From Lumnitzera littorea (taxonomy: Eukaryota; Streptophyta; Magnoliopsida; Myrtales; Combretaceae): a DNA stretch of 64,000 nt. Made by a program: the position numbers and the translations under genes. Within the stretch, counting starts at the first letter, position 1. Every line of letters starts with the position of its first letter. The notes below the pieces were generated by a model that had not been told where the DNA came from, ran no database searches, and saw only the letters and a program-made list of their open reading frames with translations. Where the stretch lies: positions 12,032,119 through 12,096,118 of the forward strand of contig JAMXBB010000003.1 in NCBI GenBank assembly GCA_024138015.1, in the 5' to 3' direction. Positions 24,785 to 36,820 of the stretch are shown here, in pieces.

Positions 24785-26849
24785 GTTTATAGGAATATTT
24801 TTAGAATCATTTGATGATTCATGCTATTTATTATGAATTTTCTTGTTTAAATGGCTTAAATTATTAACTGTGACATGTTTTTAATAATAATAGGTTAAAA
24901 TATTTTAATTATTTAGTTAAATCATAATTATACATGCTTTGATAAGATATGATTACCTATAGTTTTTGTTGTATTTTGTAATATTATATGAACCGGGTTA
25001 TGATATACACATGCTAAGGGGAGACAATACATGTTTTACCATGTTTAACTTGAAATTTATGTGAAAAGTATATTTTAATTAGATAATATAATATTAATGT
25101 GATACTATTGCTATATAGATTTACTTATATATTATGATTAAAAGCACCCTTTAGAAGGAATCTTTTGGATATAACACATAATACGTATCGTCAAGTTCAG
25201 ATGAACCCAATGATACTGACATTATTAAAATTGGAAAACTTTAGGTAGTAAAATAGGTATTTTCTATGATGTTACGGAAATATTGTCCTATGATGATTCT
25301 TCCATAATTGAAATGTAATTTGACTAATGAAATGTACATTTCAATACAATCAAAATGATACACTACAAGTAATAGCGAAATTATGTATATCTGTTGATAT
25401 TAAATAATTTAATGTAATAAAATATAATACTTAAAGTATATACGTATATATATATGTGTGTGTTTCTATATTAATATATACATAATACACTTTAGAAGTA
25501 TATATATTTATATGTAAATGTATATGTACGTCCTTAGTAAAGACAAGACATAAGTATAATAAGGTGAGGATAATAAGCTTATAAAATACTTTATGTTTAT
25601 GTAATATGTATATATACAAATATGTAGAGAAAGAACTCTATTAAATAACTATATAAATAATATTTTAATCTAGTTGTATAATAATATGAAGAACTAGATA
25701 AAAGCCTAACATTTTCGTAAATTTAATGAAAACTAAATTTGGGTTTTGGTATAGATGGGACTTATAAGTGAGTAGAACACTAATGTTATAAATTTGCTAG
25801 AGTGAGCTTTAATATAAGTAAGTGGGATTCGTGGAGGCTGGAGTATATGTTGCTTGCGGTTGTAAATAGTTGTTTGTATGCATACTATGCCTATGCTTAG
25901 AAATTAAGATGCTGGTTGGTAGTTGAGCTACATGTTTTGCTATGTTGCTTAACCTTGTTTGGTGTGTTTTGAATTGGTTGATCACCTTTGATCGGACTAA
26001 ATGAATCACAAATTAAAACTATAAATAGATAAGCATCATGCCCTACTAGGGGACAGTTAAGTTTCTTTAGTAAAATTTTGATGCCTTTAACGAGGTGTAG
26101 TAAGCTAGCCCTTCTCTACCCTGGTTGAATAGGAGAGAATGTTGTGACGAGGTTGGGGGCGTTAGGTTCAAAGGTCGTCACAAGTAGAGTAAGACTCTCC
26201 ATTGTATAAGTCCAAAATTGGCTGTGAAAGGGCATCGTGGCTTTTATGATTAACATTGTAGCTGTCATATTGTAACTCTTCAACCCAATTTAGAGTGAGT
26301 GTAATTTCTCTAACCTTACGGTGGATGACACATTACTTGTTCATGCATTACACATAATAAGTGCTTGGTAACTTGATTGTAATGCTCAACTTATATATGC
26401 TTTTTTTGGCCTCCTGTGCTTTATTGAGTTATGATTTGCTCACTCCCCTATAGATTTACTTACCATGTGATGGTCATCTCCAAGTGTATGAAAAGGGTGT
26501 ATTTGGGCTTGAGTAAGAGGGAACTATTTTTTTTTTTTTGAAACTTTTGGTCTCATAGGATCAACTAGATCACCTGGATAATCTAGTTAGATTCCTATTT
26601 TTGAGTAGTATTACGTACTCATGTACTTTTATAACTACTCTGTAATTAACCTTATTGTAAATATAAGTTTATTATGTATACAATTGTTAGTATATTTGTG
26701 GAATTGTGAATGTTTTAGAGCAGTTTGTCTTATGAGCCTTGTGTATGTCTAGTGATTTTAGTGACTAAGTGGATAGTTTTTGGCATAAAATTGATATACT
26801 TAGCAGATTGTTATGACCTGATGGCATTTGGGGCATGATAGTTCTTGAT

Positions 26850-26860
26850 TGGTATCAGTG
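26850..26860 (+). promoter_or_regulatory. Primer binding site of S3 element (Met-tRNA)
   Basis: TGGTATCAGTG matches the usual plant initiator-Met tRNA primer site TGGTATCAGAG with one change. It lies just past the LTR end, as expected for first-strand priming. Confidence 0.75.
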
Positions 26861-27411
26861 CATGGTTCGCAGGAACCATCTCTAAAGCGTTTAAGTTAAA
26901 ATTTGATAGATAATATAGAATAAGTGAGTGTGGATAGTAAAAGCTTTAGACGTAGGATTTCTATATATGTATGTATGATTACTAATATTTAAGAATAAGT
27001 AAACTATAACATAAACTTATCAATGTGCTAACTATTGTTTTACTTAACAAGATTGTAGAACTTTCCTTTCAAACGTTTGGTTGAATTTTAGATGGTATGG
27101 GGAAGAATCTCCTGTAGATTATAGGACTAAGAGACAACGGTTACTCTTAGAAACGGTTGATTGGAATATGTTCATGACTATAGATGATATTATTTACAAC
27201 TATTTTAGGGGATTATCCTATAGTTTGTAGGATTCTTAGTTCCTTTGTCCTCAACTTCTCCTAACTCAAGTCTTCATTGTGTGAGTCCTTCAGCACAGAT
27301 AGGTCATATTGATGATGCATTCATAGCACTAAGAGCTTAGATTTCCGCATCTTATCCTCTTAGCCTATCTTGCATGCCTTGTCTTTATTTAGCATTTCCT
27401 TATGGAGGTCA
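26861..27411 (+). other. Start of the S3 element's internal region
   Basis: Leader and possible gag start after the primer site. A frame starting ATGGTATGGGGAAG near 27090 is soon stopped, and no gag motif is recognisable. The region ends where the compact N element begins. Pol of this family is not seen anywhere in the window. Confidence 0.5.
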
Positions 27412-28420
27412 TGATGAGAATTAGCCTTTGACTACGTCTAAGCCAAGGCCGACCTGTCTGAAGTCGATGCCGACCCTTCAGAAGAAGATGCCGAACTGTT
27501 CTAACCCAAGGCTGAACAGTTTAAGGTTGAGGTCGAATAGCTTTCACCAAGGTCGAGCAAATGATAGAAGACCGAGGGGAAGAAATGGAGCTACTCGGCA
27601 ACAAGTTTGTCGTCTGTCGAGAAGATAAGATACCGTAAGACCAAGTACTTAAGACTAAATAACTACTCGGTACAGCACTAAGAGACTCGTGTCGACTGAT
27701 CCTAGAACTTGGTAATTATGGGTTGACTTTTTAGTGTCTCCGCTAAATATTGCAAGACTTCAGGGAGTCCTTCTTGAACTCGTGCATCCAACTGTCGGCC
27801 TCGTTTGGTTCGGATACTACTCCTTCTAGGACATGTCGAGTAATTGCATGCCGACTTCTCTTGTAAAATGTACAATTTTGTATTTTTGCATATGTTTTCC
27901 TTTATTTTATTTATGGGTTCGATTCTTTAGGGTCTAAGGCCTTGTATATTATTTACAGTTATGGCATTAGGGTTTAGGACCGACTTACTATAAATAGTAA
28001 CATTTGTAAACATATGAAGATAGATAGAAGAGTATATTCCTGTGTTTAGAATCTTTTCCCTTTTGAGCAAGGCCACTCTTGAGCTGGCATTTTCCAAATT
28101 ATTAAGTATAGATTAAGCTCTTTAATCTCTTTCGTGTTCTTATTGGTCTTGACCTTAAGATTGTGGTGAAGCCCCTTCATTTGAACTAGTTAGTGAGTTG
28201 CATCTAACCTTTATTTGAATCCCGAGCAACATTTAGTGTTCGTGAGTTGTATCGAACCATATTTTGAGCTTAAACCCCTAATTGTGTTTGTGTCTTGGTG
28301 CGTAATATCCTTTCACATTTACCGTTGAAACCAACCATCTCACTTTCTATTCATTAAACCCTTTTGACCCATTCTGCGTTTTTTGAGATCCATTACCATT
28401 CCCATTAACATTCCTTATCA
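27412..28420 (+). mobile_element. 5' LTR of compact gag-only element
   Basis: This 1,009-base repeat starts TGATGAGAATTAGCC and ends CCTTATCA, four bases before a Met primer site. It aligns over its whole length with 30486-31453 and with solo N2. Landmarks are CTATAAATAG (27988), GGCCTTGTATATTATTTAC, GCAACATTTAGTGTTCG and GTGTTTGTGTCTTGG. The short frame at 27428-27628 is in LTR DNA and not a gene. Confidence 0.88.
27988..27997 (+). promoter_or_regulatory. TATA box, 5' LTR of compact element
   Basis: CTATAAATAG, conserved in the 3' LTR (30994-31003) and in N2 on the minus strand. Confidence 0.65.
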
Positions 28421-28423
28421 TAT

Positions 28424-28433
28424 TGGTATCAGA
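28424..28433 (+). promoter_or_regulatory. Primer binding site of compact element (Met-tRNA)
   Basis: TGGTATCAGA three bases after the 5' LTR; an exact match to the usual initiator-Met primer decamer. Confidence 0.85.
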
Positions 28434-29076
28434 TCGAGACATGCATATTAGTGTTCTTCAGAGTTTGATTTGTGGTTTTTACCTCCTTGTTAATCATTGT
28501 TCTGAGTGTAGTGTGTTGTTCGTAGTAGTTGTTTGTCAGTAGTGGGAGTTATAGAAGACGAGTAATGGTTGTTTTTAGGTTACTGTAATCGTGCTTTGTT
28601 GATTGTTTGATTTTCTGGAAAATTACTGTACAGACAAGAATGTCGGAGGATATATGTCAACAACACTAGTGATAGTCCTCATAGAAGTTTGAGATGATAC
28701 GTTGATAACTTAGAGTATTAGATTTAGAATCTCATTGACTCTATCTAAGAACTTATTGGATTAGTTAGAGGCCACAAATGCGATAGCTAAGAGGAAAGAA
28801 GGGAGCGAACACCAATAAGTAGAAGTGGTTCTAATGAACTTGATCATGATGAGTGACAGCTGAGAAGAGCTGTCGAGCCGAGAAGGAGAGAAAAGCGACT
28901 TAAGCTAAGAAGAAGAAATGAAAAGAGTGTTGACTTTGAAACAAATCAAGGAGCCTGGAGAAGAGAGCTGAAGCTAAGAAGGGACATGGTTGAGCAGAGC
29001 TCTATTAGAAGTGGCTGAATCGAGGTGAATCGACCAGCTCAGAATGCAAGGGATGAACCTCGAGCACCTGGCTGAG

Positions 29077-30430
29077 GACTTGACAATTATGAAGCTGAAA
29101 TTGCCGACCTTCAGTGGAAGTAGCCGACTTGAAGAATTCCTTGATTGGGTTCCCTGAGTTGAGAAGTTGTTCGAGTGCTATGAGTGTGATGAATGAATAA
29201 AGGTTAAGCTGGCTTCATCATCCCATGTTGTGTATGTAAGCCTTTAGTGGGATAAGTTGGTTGCCAAGTGAGATGCTAAAGGAGAAGAGTTGATTAGAAC
29301 ATGGAGGCTTATGAAGAGGTTGATGAATTAGCCCTTTGTGTCGAGTTACTTCAAGCAAGAGATGCTCCATGCTTTTCAGCACCTGAGACTAGGTCAAAAT
29401 ACTGTTGAAGAATATTTCCAAGAGTTTGAGACCTTGATGACAAGATGTGAGATTGTTGAGCCATAGGACCACGCCATTGCTAGGTTCCTGAGTGGACTTC
29501 GAGATGATATTGCCGATATAGTTGAATTACAACCATTCAACTCTTTGGACGAGCTAATTAATTTAGCATTAAGAGTGGAGAGACAAAGGAGAAGAAGGCA
29601 TTAGAGGTCGATTAGCTGAACTCAACAAGGCAGCCCTAAGCTTGAGAGGTATGCTGATAGAAGGCAAGAAAAGAAGATAGAGAAAGGAGAGCCTAGTTGA
29701 CTAGTTCATGTTGAGAAAAAGATTACTGAGAAAGAGAAGGCACCTAGCAACAAGGCTCGAGAAGTGAAGTGCTTCAAGTGCTTAGGCTATGGATACATTG
29801 CTTAGTGTCCAAATAAGAGGGTTATGGTCTTGAAAGGCGAAGGACCTAACGCTCAAGTAGAGAGTCAAAGTGATAAGAGCTCGGAAGACGGATTGATCAA
29901 AGAAGATGTCTATGCCGAGAATCTGGATGAATTCTTATCCTTAACGAGCCGATAAGCCAACTAGGAGGCAAATCTTGGACAAAGAGAAAATTTATTTCAC
30001 ATGTAGTGCTTAGTGAAAGGAAATACTTATTCCCTATTTATCGATGGGGTTAGTTGCACCAACATCATTTCTGCCGAGTTAGTAGAAAAGATGAAATTGC
30101 CAACCTACCTACACCCCCAACCTTATAGGTTGAAATGGTTTAATGACAAGGGTATGGTTCATATGCATAAAAGAGCACGGATCGCATTCAAGGCAGGGTA
30201 GTATGAGGATGAGATCGACTTCGATGTAGTGCTTATGAATGCCGTGAATCTACTTCTTGGCTAACCATGGGAGTTTGATTGGAAAGTGATCTATGATGGA
30301 TTCCTCAACACTTACACTGTTCAGAAGGATGGGAAGAGCTATCTCTTAATCCTAATGAGCATTGAGGAAATCTAGAGACACTCGGTACCCATTGTAAACC
30401 GAAAAGGGAGAAGGAGCTTATACGGCATCT
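29077..30430 (+). pseudogene. gag-protease frame of compact Ty3/gypsy element
   Basis: One reading frame runs from 29077 to about 30430 with around sixteen nonsense codons and no frameshift that I can see. In order: retrotransposon Gag core (KLPTFSGSSRLEEFLDW at 29092, then SYFKQEMLHAFQHLRLGQ, TVEEYFQEFETLMTRCE, IARFLSGLRDDIADIVEL), which packages element RNA; a CCHC zinc knuckle at about 29770 (CFKCLGYGYIA*C, with His changed to Tyr); then an aspartic protease with LFIDGVSCTNI and VEKMKLPTYLHPQPYRLKW, where the active site Asp is followed by GVS. The frame decays into the 3' LTR with no reverse transcriptase, RNase H or integrase. An upstream ATG near 28640 is in another frame. Enzymes in trans would have been needed for movement. 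Confidence 0.88.
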
Positions 30431-30485
30431 TGTCCTGTGCTCAACATCTAACATCGAGGACAACTTCCTTTCAAACCTACAATAA

Positions 30486-31453
30486 TAATGGGAATTAGCC
30501 TTTGACTATATCTAAGCCGAGGTAGACCTATCCAAAGTCAAGGCCTATTAAAGCTTGTCGAGGCCGAGCAGAAGCTAGAAGGACGAGAGGAAGGAAGATA
30601 AACACTCGGCATCAAGTCCATCGTTAGTTGAGGTGCCGAGATACCACAAGACTGAGTACTCGAGACCAAAGAATCACTCAGTACAGTATCGGGAGACTCG
30701 TGTGGATTGATTTCAGAACTTGGCAATTATGGGCTAACCTTTCTGGTATCTCGGCAAACACTGTAAGACTTTGGGGACTCCTTCTCGAGCCTGCACATCT
30801 AACTGCCAACCTTGTTTGGTTCAGATACTACTCCTTCCAAGACATACCGATTGACTGCATGCCGACTCCTCTTGTAAAATGTACAGTTTTGATTCTTATA
30901 TATGTTTTATTTTATTTTAGTTATGGGCCCAATTCTTGAGGGTTTAAGGCCTTGTACATTATTTACAATTTTACTACTAAGGTTTAGGACTTACTATAAA
31001 TAGCAATATCTATAAACATCAGATATACATACATAGATATACATTGATATACGAAAGCAGATAGAAAAGTAAACTCTTACGATTGGAATCTTTTCTTTTT
31101 CTGAGCAAGGCTACTCTTGAGCTAACATTTGCTAGATTATCGAATATAGATTAAACTCTTTAATCTCTCCTGTATTCTTATCAATATTGACCTCGAGATT
31201 GTGGCGAACCCCTTCATTTGAACTAGTTAGTTAGTTACATTTAACCTTCATTTGAATTCCAAGCAACATTTAGTGTTCATGAGTTGTATTGAACCTTATT
31301 TCGAGCTCAAACCCCCGATTGTGTTTATGTCTTAGTGAGTTATATCCATTTACATTCATCGTAAAAACCAACCATCTCACTTCTTGTCTGTTAAACCCAT
31401 TCGACTCATATTGGGTTTTTCGAGATCTACTGTTGTTTCTTCGATTCGTATCA
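30486..31453 (+). mobile_element. 3' LTR of compact gag-only element
   Basis: This 968-base partner of 27412-28420, starting TAATGGGAATTAGCC (first bases decayed) and ending CGATTCGTATCA. It keeps CTATAAATAG (30994-31003). A good polypurine tract is not visible before it. The flanks GGTCA (left of the 5' LTR) and AGAAG (right) do not match, so the target duplication is lost or the ends came from different copies. Confidence 0.85.
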
Positions 31454-31559
31454 AGAAGGTAATCAGTGGGTCCTTTAAGATATCTAAGAAAGAGGAATGG
31501 GCTAGTGATCATAGTAGCTTCTATGAAGCTACTTGTTAGATTTGACACACCAATAAACA

Positions 31560-32330
31560 TTACACAACTTAGTATTGCACTTGATACGATGCATAAGCTA
31601 ATACTAAAGTTTACTCACCACTAATCTTAAGCTACTTGATAAGATTAGATAAGAGTGTATGACGTCGCATGGAGAGGGTATCTTGCATGATCAGGGAAAA
31701 TTAGGTAATGTTTAAATTCTCAAAATTGATTTTTAATTTGTTTGTGGCTACAAATGAAGGACTAATTATAGTGAGTCTCTTAGGGCAACAGTATAATAAT
31801 GGAAATTGCATAAAGGATAATGGATGAAGAAGATTTCTAGTACAAACAAAAATAGGTAAATATGACAAAAGATAAAAAGGAATATATTACAAATGTTAGA
31901 AAAGTAAAGGATAAGTGGTGGCTTGACATTATGTTCATGTGTTGGAATCTCGGAGCAATGTGATTGAGTTAGTCTGGTGTTGGGGTAGTTACTGTTGTGT
32001 TGTACTAAAGGCAGCAAAGGTGATTAAGTGAGGCGTTGGCTCATTAGAGTGTGATAGGAGAGCTCAACATATAGAGACCTTAGCTTCGGCACTTGGCATG
32101 TTGTCATCTAAGTGCTCAACATTTGAATGATAAAATGAACAGGCTAATGTATGTTCAAGTAGAGCACTGAAAGTGCTCGCCATCTTGCTTTCTTAATAGG
32201 TATGCTCATTAGGGACAAGCTGAGCAAATAGGATTCTCCTAGCCAAGCCCTACAAGCCTTTAAGTTTGGCTCGGGTGAGGGGTCCAGAGGTCGGCACTCC
32301 ATTGGCTTCTAAATCATATGTATAAGATTT
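31560..32330 (-). mobile_element. LTR-like fragment, minus orientation
   Basis: It shares diverged sequence with 54880-55690 (for example GATGCATAAG, ACTCACCACTA and the ATGTTAGGAAAG-like tract). On the minus strand it has the composition of a gypsy LTR (TCTTTTTATCTT, TGTGTCAAATC near its end). It lies beyond the G3 LTR, so it may be an older copy into which, or next to which, G3 inserted. Limits are approximate. Confidence 0.45.
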
Positions 32331-32689
32331 GTATATGTTATCTTTGTATGAAGAGTTGTAAATATCAAGTATGTACACATCTTTTGTATGTAATCTTGTA
32401 AATATTAAGTTGTATCTTTACTTTATCATTTGTATATATAAGTAGTATCAATGAATATCAAGTATTATGTTATTAATGGATTTGTAGTAGTTAGTATCTT
32501 TTTATGTTATGAATTATGAATGGATATTTGCTAATTGCATTAATCGTGTATTATGTGCTAGGCAACACTTGGTAATTGTAAATGACTCTGTACCAACCTT
32601 AATAAATGGACTTATGAAAATTTATGAAATTGAAGGGCTAATAAAAAATAATAATCTAAAAGTAAGATCATGGTCAAAGTTGGATATGG
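32331..32689. other. Unassigned spacer between LTR fragments
   Basis: AT-rich. A frame at 32509-32706 has no recognised domain. The word TTTGTATGTAATCTTGTAAATA recalls LTR 3' sequence on the plus strand, but no boundary is seen. Confidence 0.3.
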
Positions 32690-33620
32690 TAATGATGTAT
32701 CTCTAGGGTTGTTCGTACGGAGGTAGCACCATAATGAACAAGAACAGAAAAGGAAAACAAAGGGTTAGAAAATCTAGGTAGCTACCTAGCTGGATATGAC
32801 ACTCTAACTAGATCCTATTTAGCCTATAATTCGATAAAAGTGACTTACTGGTCCAAACTATAGGGTTATTCGCCATTGCTCCTTACTAAAAGGAATAGAT
32901 AAGTGTTAATGGGTAATGAGAATACTAGGGTTGCTTAGGAATGGAAACTTTTTAATAATCAATAATGTAATCTGTTGTCTGTGTACATGAAAGTGAGGTT
33001 TTTATATGACCTTAGCTAAGGTTACACTAAATAAGAAAAAGAAAAAAGAGATACTATACAAAAGATTTTCTAAAACATTCTTAAAGGGGTAAAAATGGCA
33101 AATAATACACTGTATAGAGAAGTAGAGAATCATTTTAGAATAATGTGTCAGAAGACATGTATTAAGAGATGATTGGGGGCTTACAGTGTGGTTGGCTAAT
33201 TTGAAATGAATTCTGAGGCTGCCTAGCAATTGTAGGATCCTGCTCGGATGAGGTTAGAAGAAAGTTAGCAATCAAAGTTGATATAGTCTAGTTTAGGTTA
33301 GAGCTCAAGTATTGAAGGACACTTCGATCCTCTCTAGGTTAGGTGTCTCGGCAGCTTAGCTTGGTCAAAGGTCTGATGTTAGTTAACTCGAGAGTAGCCT
33401 AGATTATAGTATGAGGTCGGCAATAAGTATGGTTGCTTGGCTAGTTGGCATACATGCTTCAAAAGGTTGATGATTGCTTAGTTGCTTAGAAATTGTGTTG
33501 GTACTTATGTGAGCTCGGTACTTAGGTTGATAGTAATGTAAAAGATGGAGATTAGAATAGGAATCCTTGTCTTAAATGGGGTTTTGAGATAGTATTCTCC
33601 ATGTGAGTCCTTACAGTCTT
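32690..33620 (-). mobile_element. G3 3' LTR, approximate
   Basis: Downstream (minus sense) of the G3 pol. It has a minus-strand TATA (ATATAAAA at 33000-33007) and then a stretch homologous to the plus-strand fragment at 51490-51860: GTCATATCC, then AACTACCTAGACTTTGC there against AGCTACCTAGATTTTC here. The exact termini were not resolved. Confidence 0.5.
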
Positions 33621-33649
33621 CTAGCTTGGCTATCGTAACTAGTTCATTT

Positions 33650-36600
33650 GCCTAAGGGTTAAAAGGATTTGTCTTTAAATCCGAAGAGGTTTTTAGCTCT
33701 TGCTCTATCATAGCATTTGTTGGGTATTCTTTTAGTTAGTAAGGAATCAAGTTGGATACATTGAAGGTAGAGAAAACGCCATAGTTCTCGGGTTATTCAA
33801 TCTAGTAGGCATTGTAGTTGATCCTCTTTAGGACTTTGAATAAATCATCAGCATGTATAGATAGCTTGCTTTGTCTTAGGTGTGGAAATTGTTCTCAGTT
33901 GAGGTGAATCCATACTAAGTCACCTAGTTTAAAATAAATAGTGTAGTGGCTACAACTATTAATTTCTTGCTATCTTTGATTGAACTTGGTGATCTTCCTT
34001 GATACGAACTGGTGTAGCTCTTGTAATTCTTAGGCTTAGGCGACTTTAGATTGACTCTCTTTAATAGCCTTAGGGGTACGGATTAGATCTAGGGAAATAG
34101 TCGGATAGAGGCCATAAATGACCTTAATAGGGGTCTTTCTAGTGGTACTGTAGATAGTTTGGTTGTATATGAACTCTACAACTAGTAGACACAAATCCTA
34201 ATCTTTTAAATTCTTTCCCACAATATCTTGGAATAAATTGCCTAACATCTTGTTCACTGCTTTAGTTTGGCCATCAGTTTGAGAGTGGTTACTAGAGTTG
34301 AACATAAGTTTAGTTCCAAGTCTTCTTTAAAGTATCTTCCAAAAATAGCTCAAAATTTTGTGTCCCGATATGAGATAATGGTCTTTAACACTCCATATAG
34401 TTGAACAACTTTCTATAAAAATAAATCAACAATATATAAAACATCATTAGTTCAATGGCACAAGATGAAGTGTGCCATTTTACTAAATCGATCCACTATA
34501 ACTATGATTGAATCTTTTCCTTTAGATGTTTAGGGCAACCCTAGGACAAAGTCCATGCTAGGGTTGACCCATGGTGAGATTGATGTAGGTAAGGGCATAA
34601 ATTCCCCATGTGGCTCTCTCTTCCCCTTGGCCCTCTTACATACTTCACAACTATTGACTATCTTATGGACATCCTTGGCCAAACCGAGTTAGTAAATGTT
34701 CTCTTTCAATAGGTTGGCTGCTTTGGTTTCTCTAAAATGATAAGATAATCTACAACTATAGGCTTCCCTAACCAATAACTTGTGTGTGGAATAGCTTAGT
34801 GTACAGAGCCTTTTCTCTTTGAATAGGTATCTATCCTCGAGGTAATATCCTATAACAATTACTCCTTCTTTTCTCTTCTCAAGAATAGGACTAAAATGTA
34901 GGTCCTAAGCATATTGCTTGGTGATAAGGGAAAATCCTAGTAATTTCATCTATAGGGTGGTCAGTAAGGTTTATCGATGTGACAGGGCATTTTCGATCAC
35001 GTTGGTAATACCCTTCTTCTGCCGAATTACAAAAGAAAAACGTTCCATAAATTCTAACCAGTTTGCTTGTCTTTTTAAAAGTTTGTTCTGGCTTTCAAGA
35101 TGCTTCAAGGACTCATGGTTTGTATAAATCATAAACTCTCGTGGTAATAGGTAGTGTTGCTACACTGTAAGAGCTCGGAAAAGAAAGTATAACTCTTTCT
35201 CATACATAGAATAGTTTGGTACAGCACCATTGAGCTTCTCATTGTGGTAAGCAATTGGTTGATGTTCTTGCATCAAGACTATACCAATGCCAATGCCTAA
35301 CACATCACATTCCAATTCAAATGGCTTGTTAAAATCTTGTAGGGATGAGAAAGGGGCAATAGTGAGCTTCTCCATGATTTCTCTAAAGCTCTGCTCAGTT
35401 CAATCATTCCATCAGAATCCATCATTCTTCCTTATCAACTTGGTCAAGGGGGTTGTAATTGTACTGAAGTTTTTAATGAATCGCCTATAGAAAGAAGCAA
35501 TGCCATGAAAATTTAATACTTTGGTGACATTCGTTGATGTTGACCATTGTAAGACAACTCAAACCTTCTCCTCATCTACTTAGATTTTGTCTTTAGATAC
35601 TACATTCCTAAGAAAGATAACTTTTCTTTGATAAAACATATACTTTGTAAGGTTCTCATACAACTTCTTGGCTCATAAAATGTCAAAAATAGCTTAGAGA
35701 TGTTGAACATGGTTGTTCAAGTTAGCACTATACGCTAATATATTGTTAAAGTACACAACCACACATCTTTCGATTAGTAGGCGCATCACATGGTTCATAA
35801 GCTACATAAATGTGCTTAGTGCATTTGTAAATCTAAATGGCATAACCAACCACTTATAGAGAACATGCTTCGTATTGAAAGTAGTCTTCCATTCATCACT
35901 AAGCCTCATACAAATTTGGTAGTAGCTACTTTGTAAATCAATCTTTGAAAATATTAGAGCACCATATAGCTCATCTAACATGTCATTAAGCCTCGGTATT
36001 GGGTATCTATATTTGATAGCAATTCGGTTGATAGCTTGGCTATCAATGTACATGCGCCACGAACTATCTTTCTTTAGGACAAGTAGAGTTGGTATAGTAT
36101 AAGGACTTATGCTCTCCCTGACATAACCTTGTTTTGTTAACTCATTCACTTATCTTTTCAACTTAGTAGCCTACTCAAGATTCATTCTGTAGGCAGGTTG
36201 GTTTGGTAAGGCGACACTTAGTTGTAAATCAATACAATGTTCCATGCCTCGAACTTAAGATAGTCCTTTAGGAAACATGTTGGAAAAATCATTAATTAAC
36301 CTTCAAATCTCATCAAGTACTTCTTTAAGGTCTCTCATCTCTAATGATCTCCTAATCAACAAAAATATAGGCTTATCGACTTTCTCAGTAGCTTAGAGCT
36401 CTCTATGGCTCATCGTTAAAGCCTTCTTTTTACTAGCTCGGGTGAGTTGGTTATAGGTCTCATTTACCTAGATTGGTGTCATGGGTTGTAACATAATCTT
36501 CTTACCATCCTTGACAGAGGCATAGGTGTTCTTATATCTGTCATCAGTAACACGTCGATCAAACATCTAAGGTTGTCCAGATAACAGATGTGAAGCTCCG

Positions 36601-36815
36601 ATAGAGATGACATCACATACCACCTTGTCCCTATATACATTCCCAATAATAAAAGGCATAAATACTTGTTATGTGATGTGCAGAGCACCCTTATCATGAA
36701 GTTAGTGTGGCTTGTAAGGTTGAGGGTACATAAAGGTTGGCAGTCTTAACCTCTACATAAAGGACTATGCAATGACATTGGTACAACTCTCTTCATCTAC
36801 AATGATGGTGCACAA
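33650..36815 (-). pseudogene. Ty3/gypsy pol remnant G3 (protease to integrase)
   Basis: Minus-strand polyprotein with high damage. From 36815 downward: protease (IIVDEESCTN near 36785, normally DGGSCTN); RT at 36149-35700 (KYRYPIPRLNDMLDELYGA, FSKIDLQSSYYQI) with the catalytic YFDD changed to YFNN (codons at 35742-35747); RNase H at 35375-35160 (DFNKPFELECDVLGIGIG); integrase at about 34600-34150, with the second catalytic Asp changed to Tyr (SYRDTKF) and the Glu to Lys (DGQTKAVN); integrase C-terminal part near 33900-33700 (VFSTFNVSNLIPY). No chromodomain is seen. Upstream gag is missing because an N LTR fragment starts at 36821. Related to G1 and G2 but a separate copy. Confidence 0.88.
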
Positions 36816-36820
36816 TTATC

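Larger units (their letters stand above)
20162..26840 (+). mobile_element. S-family 5' LTR (S3), interrupted by S4
   Basis: It starts TGTAAGCTCCTAAAAATCC, like S4 and S2, and ends GGGGCATGATA, a deaminated form of GGGGCGTGACA. A Met-tRNA primer site begins ten bases later, so this is the 5' LTR of an element whose internal region follows. S4 and its duplication are embedded at 21755-24784, and without them the LTR is about 3.65 kb. Its right part (25780-26500) aligns with 23800-24400 of S4, for example CTAGGGGACAGTTAAG against TTAGGGAATACATAGG. The start is inferred from similarity only, because the matching 3' LTR is not in the window. Confidence 0.7.
27412..31453 (+). mobile_element. Compact non-autonomous LTR element (TR-GAG-like), 4.04 kb
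   Basis: The full unit: 5' LTR, Met primer site, leader of about 650 bases, gag-protease frame, 3' LTR. Total 4,042 bases, internal part only 2,065. This matches the described architecture of terminal-repeat retrotransposons carrying a Gag domain, here with protease too. It stands in the internal region of the S3 element. An alternative is a standard gypsy element that lost pol by deletion; the direct passage from protease into the LTR fits either. Confidence 0.75.

Noticed and set aside
27428..27628. 66-codon frame rich in Arg and Pro
   Set aside because: Lies within the 5' LTR of the compact element, upstream of its TATA box.
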